Position numbers and translations under genes: made by a program | Notes under the pieces: generated by a model | Databases searched by the model: none | What the model saw: the letters and a program-made list of their open reading frames with translations, nothing else | What the model was told of the DNA's origin: nothing | Assembly: GCA_021029095.1 (NCBI GenBank) | Contig: JAJOHG010000144.1 | Coordinates: 1-64,000, forward strand | DNA: 64,000 nt | Direction: 5' to 3' | From: Phellopilus nigrolimitatus | Taxonomy: Eukaryota > Basidiomycota > Agaricomycetes > Hymenochaetales > Hymenochaetaceae | Shown: positions 33,915-45,217 of the stretch, piece after piece | Position numbering within the stretch: the first letter of the stretch is position 1 | How the letters are laid out: every line of letters begins with the position of its first letter

Positions 33915-35918
33915 CTAATGGCGGGCGCGCTTCGTACTCCTCAGATCTTCCAAGTCGTCATCCTCAAAGTCGCCGTCCTCTAAATCCCCGCCCTCTAAAT
34001 TGCCATCCGGTAGGCTATTGCTCGCCGTCCTGGACGCCTCCTTGGTCTTTTCCAGCAAAGCTTTTACGACCCATTCATGTTCACTTGCAAAATGGCGAGT
34101 TATGTAAAAATCGTCATTCCTTGTTATTAGAACACCGCAAATGGTGCATCTCGGCTTGTTAAGAATGGTATGCGTGTCCTCGATGTGCCTGCAAATGCTG
34201 GTGTATCGAAGCATCTTAGGACAATATGGGCAGGGAACGTCCGCATCTTGATTGAAAGCCCTCTTGTGTTTGTTGAAGTGGGCTTTCACGTCGTCGCGAT
34301 CAGTGCTGAGTGTATGGCCGCAGCGGGAGAGCGTTCCGTCACGATTTCGAACGATGAAATCGCAAGACTCTACCGTTTTATACGGAGCGGAACTAGAAAG
34401 AGCGGGCGCGTCGGCACGACGATACCTCGCAGCATTGGTGCAGGTGGGCAGTGAATCGTGAAAGGGGTTCTGCTGCTGGGTCATTGACACGGCAGGGGAC
34501 GTTGAGGAAGAAGCGTGCACAGGAGCTTTCTTCGCGGTCCTTTTCGCGTTCGGTTTCGCGGTCCTTTTCCCGTCTGTTTTCGCGGTCCTTTTACGCTTCT
34601 TATCCTGCACCACCGCGGGAGCCACAGTCTCACGAGGAGGAAGATTATGATAGGTATTTCCAAAGGGCTGCTTTGGAAAGGGCGTGGTGGTAGAGGTACA
34701 AAAGGGAGGGACGTGCTGTGCAGCCACTCCGGTCTGGAATAGACCGCTGGCATCGAAATCAAAGGTTGGTGGCAAAAGCAATTCCGGTAGAGAGGATGTA
34801 GCGAGTCCGGGAACCAGAGAGGGATAGACTTGCTCGAAGCTTGCAAAGGATGTTTCACCGCCTTGGATATAATCTGGCGTACGCGACGAGGACCCCGAGG
34901 AAAACGACGTGCTACCCGACGAGTATGAAGAACTGGATCTGTTGACACATGAGACGTACACTTGAAAGCAGGAAGAATTAAAGACGTACGAAGATCCTGC
35001 CTCTTCGAGTGTACGGGAGAAAGCGAGCATCGATTCCTGGACTGGATCGAAAGACGGTGTGGCGAAAGTCGGTTGGAAAGCAAAGCTTTCCGGGAGGCCT
35101 CGTCTTGGAGCGCATGTTCTCGGTGCGTCGATCGGAAGGTTCTGAAGAGGAGGGAGAGGGGGGAGAGGGAGAGGGAGAGGAGGGAGAGGAGGGAGATGAG
35201 GGAGATGAAGGGGAGGAAGAAAATTCGTAGGTAAATTTATGGCTGACGCCATGAAAGGGGGCCCATGTCTAGGAGCACATGCTCTTGGTTCATCAATAGG
35301 GAGAGGAGGGAGAGGAGGGAGAGGAGGGAGCGCGAGAAAGTCAGTATTCAAATCTGTGGCTGATGACACGAGATCGAATAGGAGAGCCGTTTCAGCGTCA
35401 AGCTCTTCTGACGGAACATAAAAATCTGACGCATTTAACGCGCTTAACGCGTCCGACGCGTCGTATTGTCTCGGGGTACTGCTTGATTGACATGCTTAGG
35501 ATTATGAACAAAGGAGACGGTGCGGGCCACATACCTTGCAGTCGCTTCAAGTTGCGGCAGTGCGTACCCCAGAGTCTGCCATGGATCGAAATCTATGGCG
35601 GGGATATCGCCAAGGTCGAAGAGACCGGTATTTGGGATGCCTTGTTCCAAGTTGGTCAACTGTGTCATGGTGTGGCTCGATCCGTGGCTGAACGCGCCGC
35701 TGGTATCAGCCCCCAACATCCTAATCGTGGTTCATGAAACGTTAACCGAAAGAATGCGTGGCCGAGGTAGAATAGACCGAAACTTACTCGGCGGGCCACT
35801 GTGGCAGAACACGCTGTGGAAGAACAACTTGTGGCAGAGCGGATCCATCCGTACCGACTGACTCTGCCGGTAGAAAAGCGTTCGAGAACGAGTTCATGTA
35901 TCCTAGATCTTCGCCCAT
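33915..35918 (-). CDS. Zinc-finger protein G, type 2 (609 aa)
   Basis: Exons 35918-35788, 35720-35535, 35478-34990 and 34938-33915 sum to 610 codons with stop. MGEDLGYMNSF start. The VLPQ repeat is degenerate (SALPQVVLPQRVLPQW). Two proline tracts, the second expanded and irregular (LPPLHLPHLPPLPPLPLP). The basic and finger regions match gene E's 3' half (CPYCPKMLRYTSIC, CTICGVLIT). Acidic tail and KRARH end. It is the positional partner of E in the inverted duplication, adjacent to YCII copy 2. Confidence 0.85.
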
Positions 35919-37930
35919 GTCTATTGAAGGATGTTGATGTGCGACGTTGTTGGTGTGAGGCGTTGTAGAAGGAAGAGATGGTGTGAGTGTGGATGAGGCA
36001 GAGACGTGAAAGAAGTGAGTCTCTTAAACCGAGGTCGCGCGTTCTGGCTCAGCCACCCGGCACGCGTTTTGGCGCTTGGACCAACGCTGGGGCAGTAAAA
36101 CCACTTCAGCCAGTTATCCCGCTTTGTTGACGAGTTAGGGAATTTGCTTTGGCCTTCCTTCCTCATCACCAATAAAAGTTCCAGTCAGCCACGATACGAG
36201 CGCGAGTTCTGTGACAAGCCAATTCCCGGTGCTAGAATAGCAACCCGAACACCTTCCCTTTCCGCCATTTTATTGGACGTTGAATACGTGTGCAGTGAAA
36301 AGGCCATTAAGCTAGAAAGTCTAAATTATATTAGACTTCATAGCATAATGCTTTCGAGACGAGGGGAAACGCTCAGCTTCAAGGTACTCGCAGAGTACCC
36401 ACCTTCAAAAGCTAACATGCAGGAAGATGCATTGTCGAGAGGTAAGCTGGGTCTCTAATTTCCGGTTGACATGTCGTAGCGACTCACCGCTCTCTCATCT
36501 CGAACAACAAGCGGGTCTGAATATGTCTCTTCAGCTATCCTAGCCCTGCTCCAGGGTCGGAGTTTTCATTGACACTAGTGAGCAGGAAGGCAGGTCCTTT
36601 TGCGAGAGATGAGAGCTAACAGAAAGATAGAAGAGAGCGTTAAAGGCACTGAAACGACGCGAAACGACTCCAATTATGAGGTAAGACTGTCAACTCAAGA
36701 CAATTGCTCGCTCAGCATTCTTGCTAGATCTGAGTCCTTGCGGCCACCGGAACTATACCTTGGCTTTGTCTTATACACGCGCTTCCATTACATTCAGTTT
36801 TCAGTTTCTTGCAAGTCAGAATAAACGTGGGTTTGTCTGATTGAACCGACCTTAGCCTCGCTCGTGGACTGGGAAATTGATGTATATTGCGAGGAACGGA
36901 TTAGACTCCAACGGTTTTCTAGGACACAACTCACCATCATTTCATCTACCATAGCAATAACCGGTCAAAATCGCGCAAGTACCAGCTTTCAATTGCTTTC
37001 GAAACCAAATCCGTTTGACATATCACACTAGCGCTGACACGATATTATAGACTGTGCTTTTGCGCTGCACGACGCGCTCAGTGTAATGTAACCGTTGCAC
37101 ACAGAAAAGGCGAATATGATTCGACAAACTGTCAGGAGCTTTCCACAGCCATGCAAACACCGGGAGAGCCCAAAGCAAGTCCTGCACCGACGATGCTTGA
37201 AGCTGAAAGCGACGAGCGCGTGCGTCTGATCCAGAAGAAGTCATTTTCATGCAGCACAGAAACGGTTCGGCATGGTCTGGCAAGAAAATCCACGGCGTCC
37301 ATGCGAGAGACACATATCTTGACAGCGATAGAGGTAGTGTTGCCGTGGTTTGGTTTGGTCCGGTTTTCAGCCTTTTTGCTGAAAACCGAAACCAAACCTC
37401 CGGTTCGGTTCGCAAATTTTGGCCAAACCGAACCGAGTTCCCCGGTTTGGTTCGGCTTGGTTCGGTTTAAACTGCGGTTTAATTACCATATATGGTAATA
37501 TATTCGGTTTGAAACAGGATTTGGCCCAAACCGATCGGTTTTGTTTTATTATTTTATCAAACCGAACCGAATCGAAACCGAACCGGAGGTTTGGTTCGGC
37601 TTCAAACCAGGTTTGGATCGGTTCGGGACCAAACTGCGGCAACACTAGATAGAGGAAAGCGAGGAGACTGTTGGCAAAGTCGTGAAAAATCTTCCACTCG
37701 ATGCCGACGGCAACAAGCGAAACACCGTTCTAGCCTTTTCGGGAATTACATGTACTACGCACTGGCCTCGCGGAGGTCGAACTCATTCTCGAGATTTTAA
37801 ATTGAAGGTTCGTACAACGTTGTGTAGCTTGAATTCTCTACGTTAGTGATGACGCTGTTTTTGATTTTTTAATGATGCTTAAGCAGTAGATTCCAATACA
37901 ATCTCGCTGCGTACAGTGTGATATTGGGAT
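35919..37930 (-). repeat. Q block, 5' flank of zinc-finger gene G, with MITE insertion
   Basis: Inverted Q unit. It has plus-strand frames 36144-36458 (FCDKPIPGARIATRTPSL, homologous to 20050-19580 minus), 36600-36824, and the MQTPGEPKASPAP frame starting 37151, which is interrupted at 37334 by the MITE. Bases 36909-37334 are identical to 41606-42031 of the H unit. At about 37930 the unit ends in half of the palindrome found entire at 42279-42320. Confidence 0.7.
37335..37647. mobile_element. hAT-type MITE, 313 bp
   Basis: Terminal inverted repeats TAGTGTTGCCG at the left and CGGCAACACTA at the right (11 bp perfect, similarity continuing for several bases). Flanked on both sides by the 8-bp direct repeat GATAGAGG (37327-37334 and 37648-37655). 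The same locus in the H unit (about 42024-42031) has one GATAGAGG and no insert. The 8-bp duplication and TIR type indicate the hAT superfamily. No coding capacity. The interior is rich in CGGTTTGG/CCGAACC motifs and includes a perfect 11-bp-arm hairpin (CGGTTTTCAGC / GCTGAAAACCG). Confidence 0.93.
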
Positions 37931-37939
37931 TCTCAATAT

Positions 37940-38550
37940 CTCATCATGACTCGATGCCCGTCGGGATTCGGTCTTATTCTGACACACCATCACCATTACT
38001 CGAGGCCGTCTTATTCTGATACTTCAAAGGAAAAAGAGCAAATAATGTGAAATTTATTTCAAAAATCTCGGCATGCCCCTAGTGTACTTTCAGAACATTC
38101 TCGTCCTTACTTTCTCCTAAAAAGCCAACAAAGATCAGTGTGGGAAGTCTTTATGTGATCCGAGAGGACTGACCGTGGATAGTCAGCATCCGCCGCCCAA
38201 AGCTGCGCATACTCCAGAGATCCGTACGCGAAGCGGCACAAACCGGCGCCATCTCGAGTGCTTCATCTGGAAGCATAAGCGAACAAAGGGTCGAAGTAGT
38301 GCAACCGCTATGACGGCTCCGCGGGTGGCAAATCACAGGAAAATATCGAAGTTTTGTGGCTCGGAGGTAATCGCGGATCGTGTAATAGTTCATTTGCATG
38401 AAAAAAGGCAGTATTGTTCGCCTTTTATACTAGTCTACTACACACACTCTCTTACTTTCTTTTGAACTCGACGGATTATAGTCGGCCTGCACGGACCATA
38501 CCGACCCAAATACGAGTACGATATCCCAGTATTGTTACTTCGCCAGAAAT
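37940..38550 (-). repeat. Truncated YCII upstream region between G and H units
   Basis: Matches the 5' flank of the YCII genes (33850-33220 and 21990-22680 inverted), including the CCCGTCGGGATTCGGTC motif, but stops before the coding sequence. It shows that the unit duplicated in tandem was type 2 gene plus YCII, and that the YCII coding part of one unit was lost. Confidence 0.65.
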
Positions 38551-38672
38551 AGGAACTAGTCGACAGTACAGGCAAGTAGATATGAAATGGGAGACTTTTT
38601 AAATAGTATAAGTTAAAATTAATAACGTGCTGAAATTGTACAGAATAGATTGATAAACGTTGAGCGAAGCGT

Positions 38673-40676
38673 CTAATGGCGGGAGCGTTTCGTGCTCCTC
38701 AGGTCTTCCAAGTCGTCATCCTCGAAATCGTCATCCTCTAAATCCCCGTCGTCTAAATCCCCGCCGTCTAAATTGTCATCTGTTGCGCTATTGCTCGCCA
38801 TCCTGGACGCCTTCTTGGCCTCTTCCGCCAAGGCTTTAACGGCTTCTTTATGTTCTTTGCACCTAAGGTGGCGAGTTCTATAGAAATCGTCATTCCTCGT
38901 GATTGGAACCTTGCAAGTCGGGCATTTCGGCTTGTTGAGGATTGTGTGGCTGTCCTCGATGTGCCTGCAGATGTTGCTATATCGCTTCATCGCTCCAAAG
39001 CAGTATGGGCAGGGGATGTCCGCATCTTGATTGAAAGACCTCTTGTGCTTATTGAAGTGGGCTTTCACGTCGTCGCGATCGGTGCTGAGGACATGGCCGC
39101 AGCGGACAAGCGTTCCGTGACCAGTTCGGACGAGGAAATCGCAATACTCTACCGTTTTATACGGAGCGGAACTCGACATGGCTGGAGCATTGGCACGACT
39201 ATACTTCGCAGCATCAGCGCAGGTGGGCAGGGAATCCTGAAAAGGGTTCGGATGCTGGGCCATTGACACAACAGGGGACGTTGAAGAGGAAGCGTGAACA
39301 GGAGCTTTTTTGGCGGTCGTTTTGGTGGTCGTTTTCGAGGTCGTTTTTTTCCCGTTTGTTTTCGCGGTCCTTTTTCGCTTTTTGTCTTGAACCGCCACGG
39401 GAGCCACAGTATCACGAGGAAGATTATGATAATAATCTCCAAAGGGCTGCTTTGGAAAACGCATTGCGGCAGAGGTACTGAACGGAGGGACGTGCTGTGC
39501 AGCCACATCGGGCTGGAATAGACCACTGACATCAACATCAGAGCTTGGTGGCAAGAATATTTCCAGTAAAAACCGTGAGGCGTGATCGGGAACCAGAGAG
39601 GGATAGACTTGCTCGAAGCTTGCGAAGGATGTTTCACCGTTTTGGACATCATCCGGCGTACGTGACGAGGACCCCGAGGAAAACGACGTGCTACTCGACG
39701 AGTATGAAGAACTGGATCTGTTGACACATGAGACATACACTTGAAAGCAGGAAGAAGTAAAGACGTACGGCGTGTTTGCCTCGTCGAAAGTACGAGAGAA
39801 AGCGAGCATCGATTCCTGGACTGGATCGAAAGTCGGTGAGGCGAAAGTCGGTTGGAAAGCAAAGCTTTCCGGGAGGCCTCGTCTTGGAGCGCATGTTCTC
39901 GGTGGATCTATTGGCAGGCTCGGGAGAGGCGGGAGAGGAGGGAGAGGAGGGAGAGGGGGAAGAGGAGAGAGTGAAAGAAAGTCCGTAAACAAAGTTGCGG
40001 CTGACGACATGAAAGGGGGGCCTCGTCTAGGTTCACATGCTCTCGGTTCATCAATGGGGAGAGGAGGGAGAGGAGGGAGAGGAGGGAGCGCGAGAAAGTC
40101 AGTAGGAAAATCTGTGGTTGATGACACGAGATCGAGTAAGAGAGCCGTTTCAGCGTCAAGCTCCTCTGATGGAATATAAAAATCTGACGCGTTTAACGCG
40201 CTCGACGCGTCCGACGCGTCGTATTGTGTCGGGGTACTGCTTGATTGACATGCTTAAGATTATGAACAAAGGAGATGGTGTGGGCCACATACCTGGCAGT
40301 CGCCTCGAGCTGCGGCAGTGCGTACCCCAGATTTTGCCATGGATCGAAATCTATGGCGGGGATATCTCCAGGATAGAAAAGGCCGGTATTTGGGATGCCT
40401 TGTTCCAAGTTGGTCAACTGTGTCATGGTGTGGCTCGAGCCGTGGCTGAACGCGCCGCTGGTATCAGCCCCCAACATCCTAATCGTGGTTCATGAAACGT
40501 TAATCGAAAGAATGGGTGGCCGTGGTATGGTAGACCGAAACTTACTCGGCGGACCACTGTGGCAGAACACACTGTGGCAGGACACACTGTGGCAGGACAC
40601 ATTCATCCGTACCGACTGACTCTGCCTGTAGAAAAGCGTTCGAGAATGAGTTCATGTATCCGAGTTCTTCACCCAT
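38673..40676 (-). CDS. Zinc-finger protein H, type 2 (609 aa)
   Basis: Exons 40676-40546, 40478-40293, 40236-39769 and 39717-38673 sum to 610 codons with stop. MGEELGYMNSF start, three VLPQ repeats, two proline tracts, lysine-rich KKRKRTAKTNGKK region. Fingers of the D/F/H class (CDFLVRTGHGTLVRC; CPYCFGAMKRYSNIC; CPTCKVPIT) and acidic EDDDFEDDD tail ending KRSRH. Upstream flank and gene order place it next to the intact APH gene. Inferred nuclear DNA-binding protein. Confidence 0.85.
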
Positions 40677-42300
40677 GTCTATTGAAGGATGTTGATGTGC
40701 GACGTTGTTGGTGTGAAGCGTTGTAGAAGGGAGAGATGGTGTGAGTGTGGATGAGGCAGAGACGTGAAAGAAGTGAGTCTCTTAAACCGAGGTCGCGCGT
40801 TCTGGTTCAGCCACCCGGCACGCGTTTTGGCGCTTGGACCAACGCTGGGCAGTAAAACCACTTCAGCCAGTTATCCCGCTTTGTCGACGAATTAGGGAAT
40901 TTGCTTTGACCTTCCTTCCTCATAACCAATAAAAGTTCCACTCTGCCACGATACAAGAGTTTTGTAACAAGCCAGTTACCAGTGCCAGAATAGCAACGCG
41001 ACATTATTGCCCTTTTTGACACATTATTGGACGTTGAATACTGGAACTGAAAAGTCTAGACTGTATTAGGCTTCATAACATAATGCTTTCGGGACGAGGG
41101 AGAACGCTCAGGCTCGAGTACTCACCTTCAAAAGCTATCGTGCAGGAAGATGCATTGTCGAGCGGTAAGCTGAATCTCTAATGTCCGGTTGACATGTCGT
41201 AGCGACTCACCGCTCTTTCATCTCGAACAACAAGCGGGCCTGAAAATATCCCTTCAGATATCCTAGGCCCGCTTCAGGTCGGAATTTTCATTGAAACTAA
41301 GTAGCAGGATGGCAGGTCCTTTTGCGAGAGATAAGAGCTAACAGAAAGATAGAGGAGAGCGTTAAAGGCAGCGAAACGTCGCGAAACAGCTCCAATTATG
41401 GGACAAGACTGTCAACTCAAGACAATCGCTCGCTCAGCATTCTTGCTAGATCTGAGACCTTGCGGCCACCGGACTACACCTTCATTACATGGAATTTCTT
41501 GCAAAAGTCACAGTAAACGTTAGTCCGTCTTGTGATTATTGTATTGCATTGATTGAATCGACCTTATACTGGGAAATTGAATATTGCAAGGAACGGAATA
41601 GACTTCAACGGTTTTCTAGGACACAACTCACCATCATTTCATCTACCATAGCAATAACCGGTCAAAATCGCGCAAGTACCAGCTTTCAATTGCTTTCGAA
41701 ACCAAATCCGTTTGACATATCACACTAGCGCTGACACGATATTATAGACTGTGCTTTTGCGCTGCACGACGCGCTCAGTGTAATGTAACCGTTGCACACA
41801 GAAAAGGCGAATATGATTCGACAAACTGTCAGGAGCTTTCCACAGCCATGCAAACACCGGGAGAGCCCAAAGCAAGTCCTGCACCGACGATGCTTGAAGC
41901 TGAAAGCGACGAGCGCGTGCGTCTGATCCAGAAGAAGTCATTTTCATGCAGCACAGAAACGGTTCGGCATGGTCTGGCAAGAAAATCCACGGCGTCCATG
42001 CGAGAGACACATATCTTGACAGCGATAGAGGAAAGCGAGGAGACTGTTGGCAAAGCCGTGAAAAATCTTCAACTTGATGCACGGCGACAAGCGAAACGCC
42101 GTTCTAGCCTTTTCGGGAATTACATGTACTACGCGCTGGCCTCGCGGAGGTCGAACTCATTCTCGAGATTTTAAATTGAAGGTTTGTACAATGTTGTGTA
42201 GCTTGAATTCTCTACGTTAGTGATGACGCTGGTTTTGATTTTTAATGATGTTTAAGCAGTAGATTCTAATGCAATCTCGCTGCGTACAGTGTGATATTGA
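40677..42300 (-). repeat. Q block, 5' flank of zinc-finger gene H
   Basis: Inverted Q unit without the MITE (empty site at about 42024-42031). The opposite-strand frame equivalent to 36144-36458 is broken here (about 40940-41150), while MQTPGEPKASPAP (41848-42174) is open. Perfect hairpin at 41232-41274. Confidence 0.7.
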
Positions 42301-42320
42301 GATATCACACTGTACGCAGC
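42279..42320. repeat. Perfect 19-bp-arm palindrome with 4-base loop
   Basis: Arm GCTGCGTACAGTGTGATAT, loop TGAG, then the exact reverse complement. It marks the boundary between the Q unit of H and the APH 3' flank. The left arm alone recurs at the end of the G unit near 37911-37931, where the sequence continues differently. Confidence 0.85.
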
Positions 42321-42543
42321 CGATCTAGTTCAGCAAATAAAACAATTGTATTGCATGTTAGTTCTCTCGCTTTTTTATCTCAGTAACAGTTATTGTGATA
42401 CAAACACTGAGACGTAGGCTTCTCTGTCAATCTACACGAAAATGTGTCTCCTATTTCCCGCTCAGGCCTTCAAGCAATTGCGAGAACGATCGGTACTCTC
42501 TAAAAACATCGCGGTGTAAATTAGAGAAGGTATAAGCTGTTGC

Positions 42544-43562
42544 TCACTCTCCGAAAGGAATGGGTACACCAAAACCGATTATAGATACAGTGAAGTTCGT
42601 CAATCCAGCGAAGTACTCTTGCGACCTGTAGTACCATCCAGCAGCAAACCTGCTCGCCCACATCCAAGATCGAGGCTGCATGCTATCCAAGACCATGCTG
42701 GAAACCTCGAACCAGCGAGGATACACTCCAGAGCAACCCCAGTCGATTATCCACACTTTCCCGTCATCGCCCAGAATAATGTTCCTCGGTGTAAGGTCAC
42801 CGTGCGTCAAAACGAGCGGTGCCGATTCGTCAAAAGGAAGAGCAGGAGGATTATAGGGGTACATGGAGTGGGCGTGTCGAAGGGCCTTGTTGAACCACAT
42901 AGCGAGTTCTGAATTCGAATTAAATGGACCCACTTCATATTCTCCCATAAGACGACCAGAGCATGGAAGTGGTTCTGTAGGGTTATCGGTATGCGGGCCG
43001 GGTACTTGGAGCTCTATCTGTGGCGTCTTAACGCGACGTAGTTGGCGAACGTATCCACGAAGCGTCCAAGCGATGTGAAATTTCCGCCAGATGCTAAGGT
43101 TATCCCAGCAATCCCTGAGATTGCGACCTTTGATAAACTCCATAATAATGTATCCCATGCGGTCTTTAGTGAAACATCGAAGAACTCTGGGGACTGGGAT
43201 GGAGGTTCGGGAGCGAACGAGCTCCATCGTGTGAGCCTCCCATGGACGGATATCATTTCCAAGTTTTCCAATGACATTTTCAGAGAGAATCGGAAAGGGA
43301 GGCTGCAATCCGTCGGGGAGATTGGGAACCGTCTTCATATTTGGTGCGTGACGACAGAGCTGTACGATTTCGTCGTCAGACAGTTCGTCGAATTCTGTCG
43401 GCTTTCCTGGTATCTGATCATCGATCGTGACGGCTTTAAGACTGCGTAGTGTCTGGAATCGGAAGCTGCACGTACCTCAGGCTGTTTATCATCGTAAGAG
43501 AGATCCGGATTTTGACAAAACCAAAAGAGCTGATAGAACCAGCTTTTTGCTACAGTAGACAT
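42544..43562 (-). CDS. APH-fold phosphotransferase/kinase-like protein, intact copy
   Basis: The continuous frame 43338-42544 starts at MKTVPNLPDGLQ. Homology shows coding sequence further upstream (LSDDEIVQLCRHAP at about 43380), joined by splicing to a 5' exon, probably from the ATG at 43562. I could not find an in-frame join with consensus signals, so the start is open. Motifs: VIGKLGNDIRPWEA, MGYIIMEFIKG, LRGYVRQLR, catalytic HGDLTPRN, metal-binding IIDWGCSG, and C-terminal WYYRSQEYF. This is the fungal APH family (kinase fold, substrate unknown). It is the only complete member in the window. Neighbours are gene H on its 3' side and the P5 block upstream. Confidence 0.8.
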
Positions 43563-43589
43563 CGTGGCAGGATTTGAAGCTCAAACACC

Positions 43590-44170
43590 CAACAGTAAGG
43601 CAAGACATACTATTATTACGTACGGAGCAACTCGGAAGATTGGAACGCATACCAAATGATAGGCGGCAGCAGCAATTTCCCTCGTATATACATGTAGTCT
43701 ATGGCACCAATTGCCAGTCCAGACATATCACACAGTCAACACGACAAATAGTAAATGTGAAATAAGTTTCCCTCTAAGGAGCAATGTCGGCCGCCTGCTA
43801 TCCGGAAAGTTTCAACTTCAGGCTTGAAGTAGGATTCGTGGTTCGCAGTGTTGCACTGCTTACTCGCATGGTGCACATGACTTATATCAGGTTCACACAG
43901 AACCTGTTTCTAAAGCTGTGGTCTTCAGCTGTGATGATTCGGAGTGCTACTATCATCGGAGTTTCGACTGAGACGGCAAGCAGTAGATATCACGTATGGC
44001 AAAGACACATATACAAAGAATGAATGAGACAGCTCGACTAGAGCATGGTTAATACAGATTTAATACAGATGTACATGGATAAGAAATGAGTATTCTGGAA
44101 GAGCGGCAAGACATATTAAATATTAGGAAAGGAAAACATTAAAAAATAAGAATAAGTCATGAGCGAGATT
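43590..44170 (-). repeat. P5 block, copy 5 (upstream of intact APH gene)
   Basis: Inverted copy of 5640-6250 in its original context, directly 5' of the intact APH gene and 3' of the T block. Likely contains the APH promoter. No gene of its own. Confidence 0.7.
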
Positions 44171-44329
44171 GCGCCGAAACGGTTCGTGGATGCCGCACGA
44201 AATTTTGGGCTCCGAAGCGCGAGGACAGCGCTTCCTCTTGTATCTTCTCGTTTCAGACTGCGAGGACTTGCGGAAGATCCAGATGAGGGTACGTCACGGT
44301 CGATCGGCGCGTTGAGGCTCGGGCTGGGG

Positions 44330-45170
44330 TCTAGGCATTGGGCTCCTGTAAAGCCAAATATGTTAGACTTTGCATAATAGAAAGCCGAGGAGAAGCACTT
44401 GCATAGAAATCGTTGGCATCCATTCCGAGCGTGGAGCTGAACTCAGTCCGTCCATCGGATATAACCCAGCTGTTCTCTGACGATGAGTGCGGGATGTCCT
44501 CTCCATTTCGATACATTACAATCTCGGAGAGTAAGCTTGTGAGTCTCTGCCACTGCGCCCTTCCGTTGGTAGTAGCTCGATTGGATTCCCCTAGCGATTC
44601 AGAAAATCTACGTTTGTCTGCGTAAACACGGGATACCAAGGCCGTATGATCTCATGAGTTGATTACTCACCGGCTTTTCTGCAAACACTGGAGCAAGACT
44701 GACGCGTTGAGCATGGAGTGTCATGTCTAAGCACAGCAAAAAATGGGCATCTGGTGCGAGCCTTGCTGCGCGTCGTACGGAACGGCCCCTGTGAGAAGTA
44801 GATGAAGCGAAGCTTGGTATGCATTGGGAAATTTGGGCTACGCCAGGCTCCAGCGGAATGGCGCTGATGGACGTTAAGCAGTAAGGATATGTGATATGCT
44901 CGGTTTCTGGGGAGAACGAGAGAAGATATGCGAGATTTTGATCCAGTGTGTATCTATCGAACAACAGGAAGAGAAACAGACTTCGGACAGATCGCAAATG
45001 GAACCAGACGATATGCTTCCAGGGCGCTGAGAGGGAAACCCGCAGGTTTGTGAGATTCCGGGAGTGAGGTGAAGAAATCCCTGTATAATTGACAGGTGCC
45101 CAGTCACAGAAAACGGGAAAAGCAGAGGGAAACATCGGAATGAACTGAGGAAATAGAACACTGAAAAACA
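44330..45170 (-). repeat. T block, copy 2 (3' of gene C)
   Basis: Inverted copy of 16800-17680. The RAQWQRLTSLLSEIV stretch is preserved (about 44593-44331). A 7-base deletion relative to the left copy near 44953 and further indels disrupt the longer frames. Confidence 0.55.
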
Positions 45171-45217
45171 ATATAGAAGCTTGTATTTTGAAGCTGGTCA
45201 AGAGGGATGCAAATGTC

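Noticed and set aside
37335..37647. Telomere-like or satellite DNA interpretation of the CCGAACC-rich segment
   Set aside because: Defined ends with TIRs and an 8-bp target duplication show a discrete inserted element.
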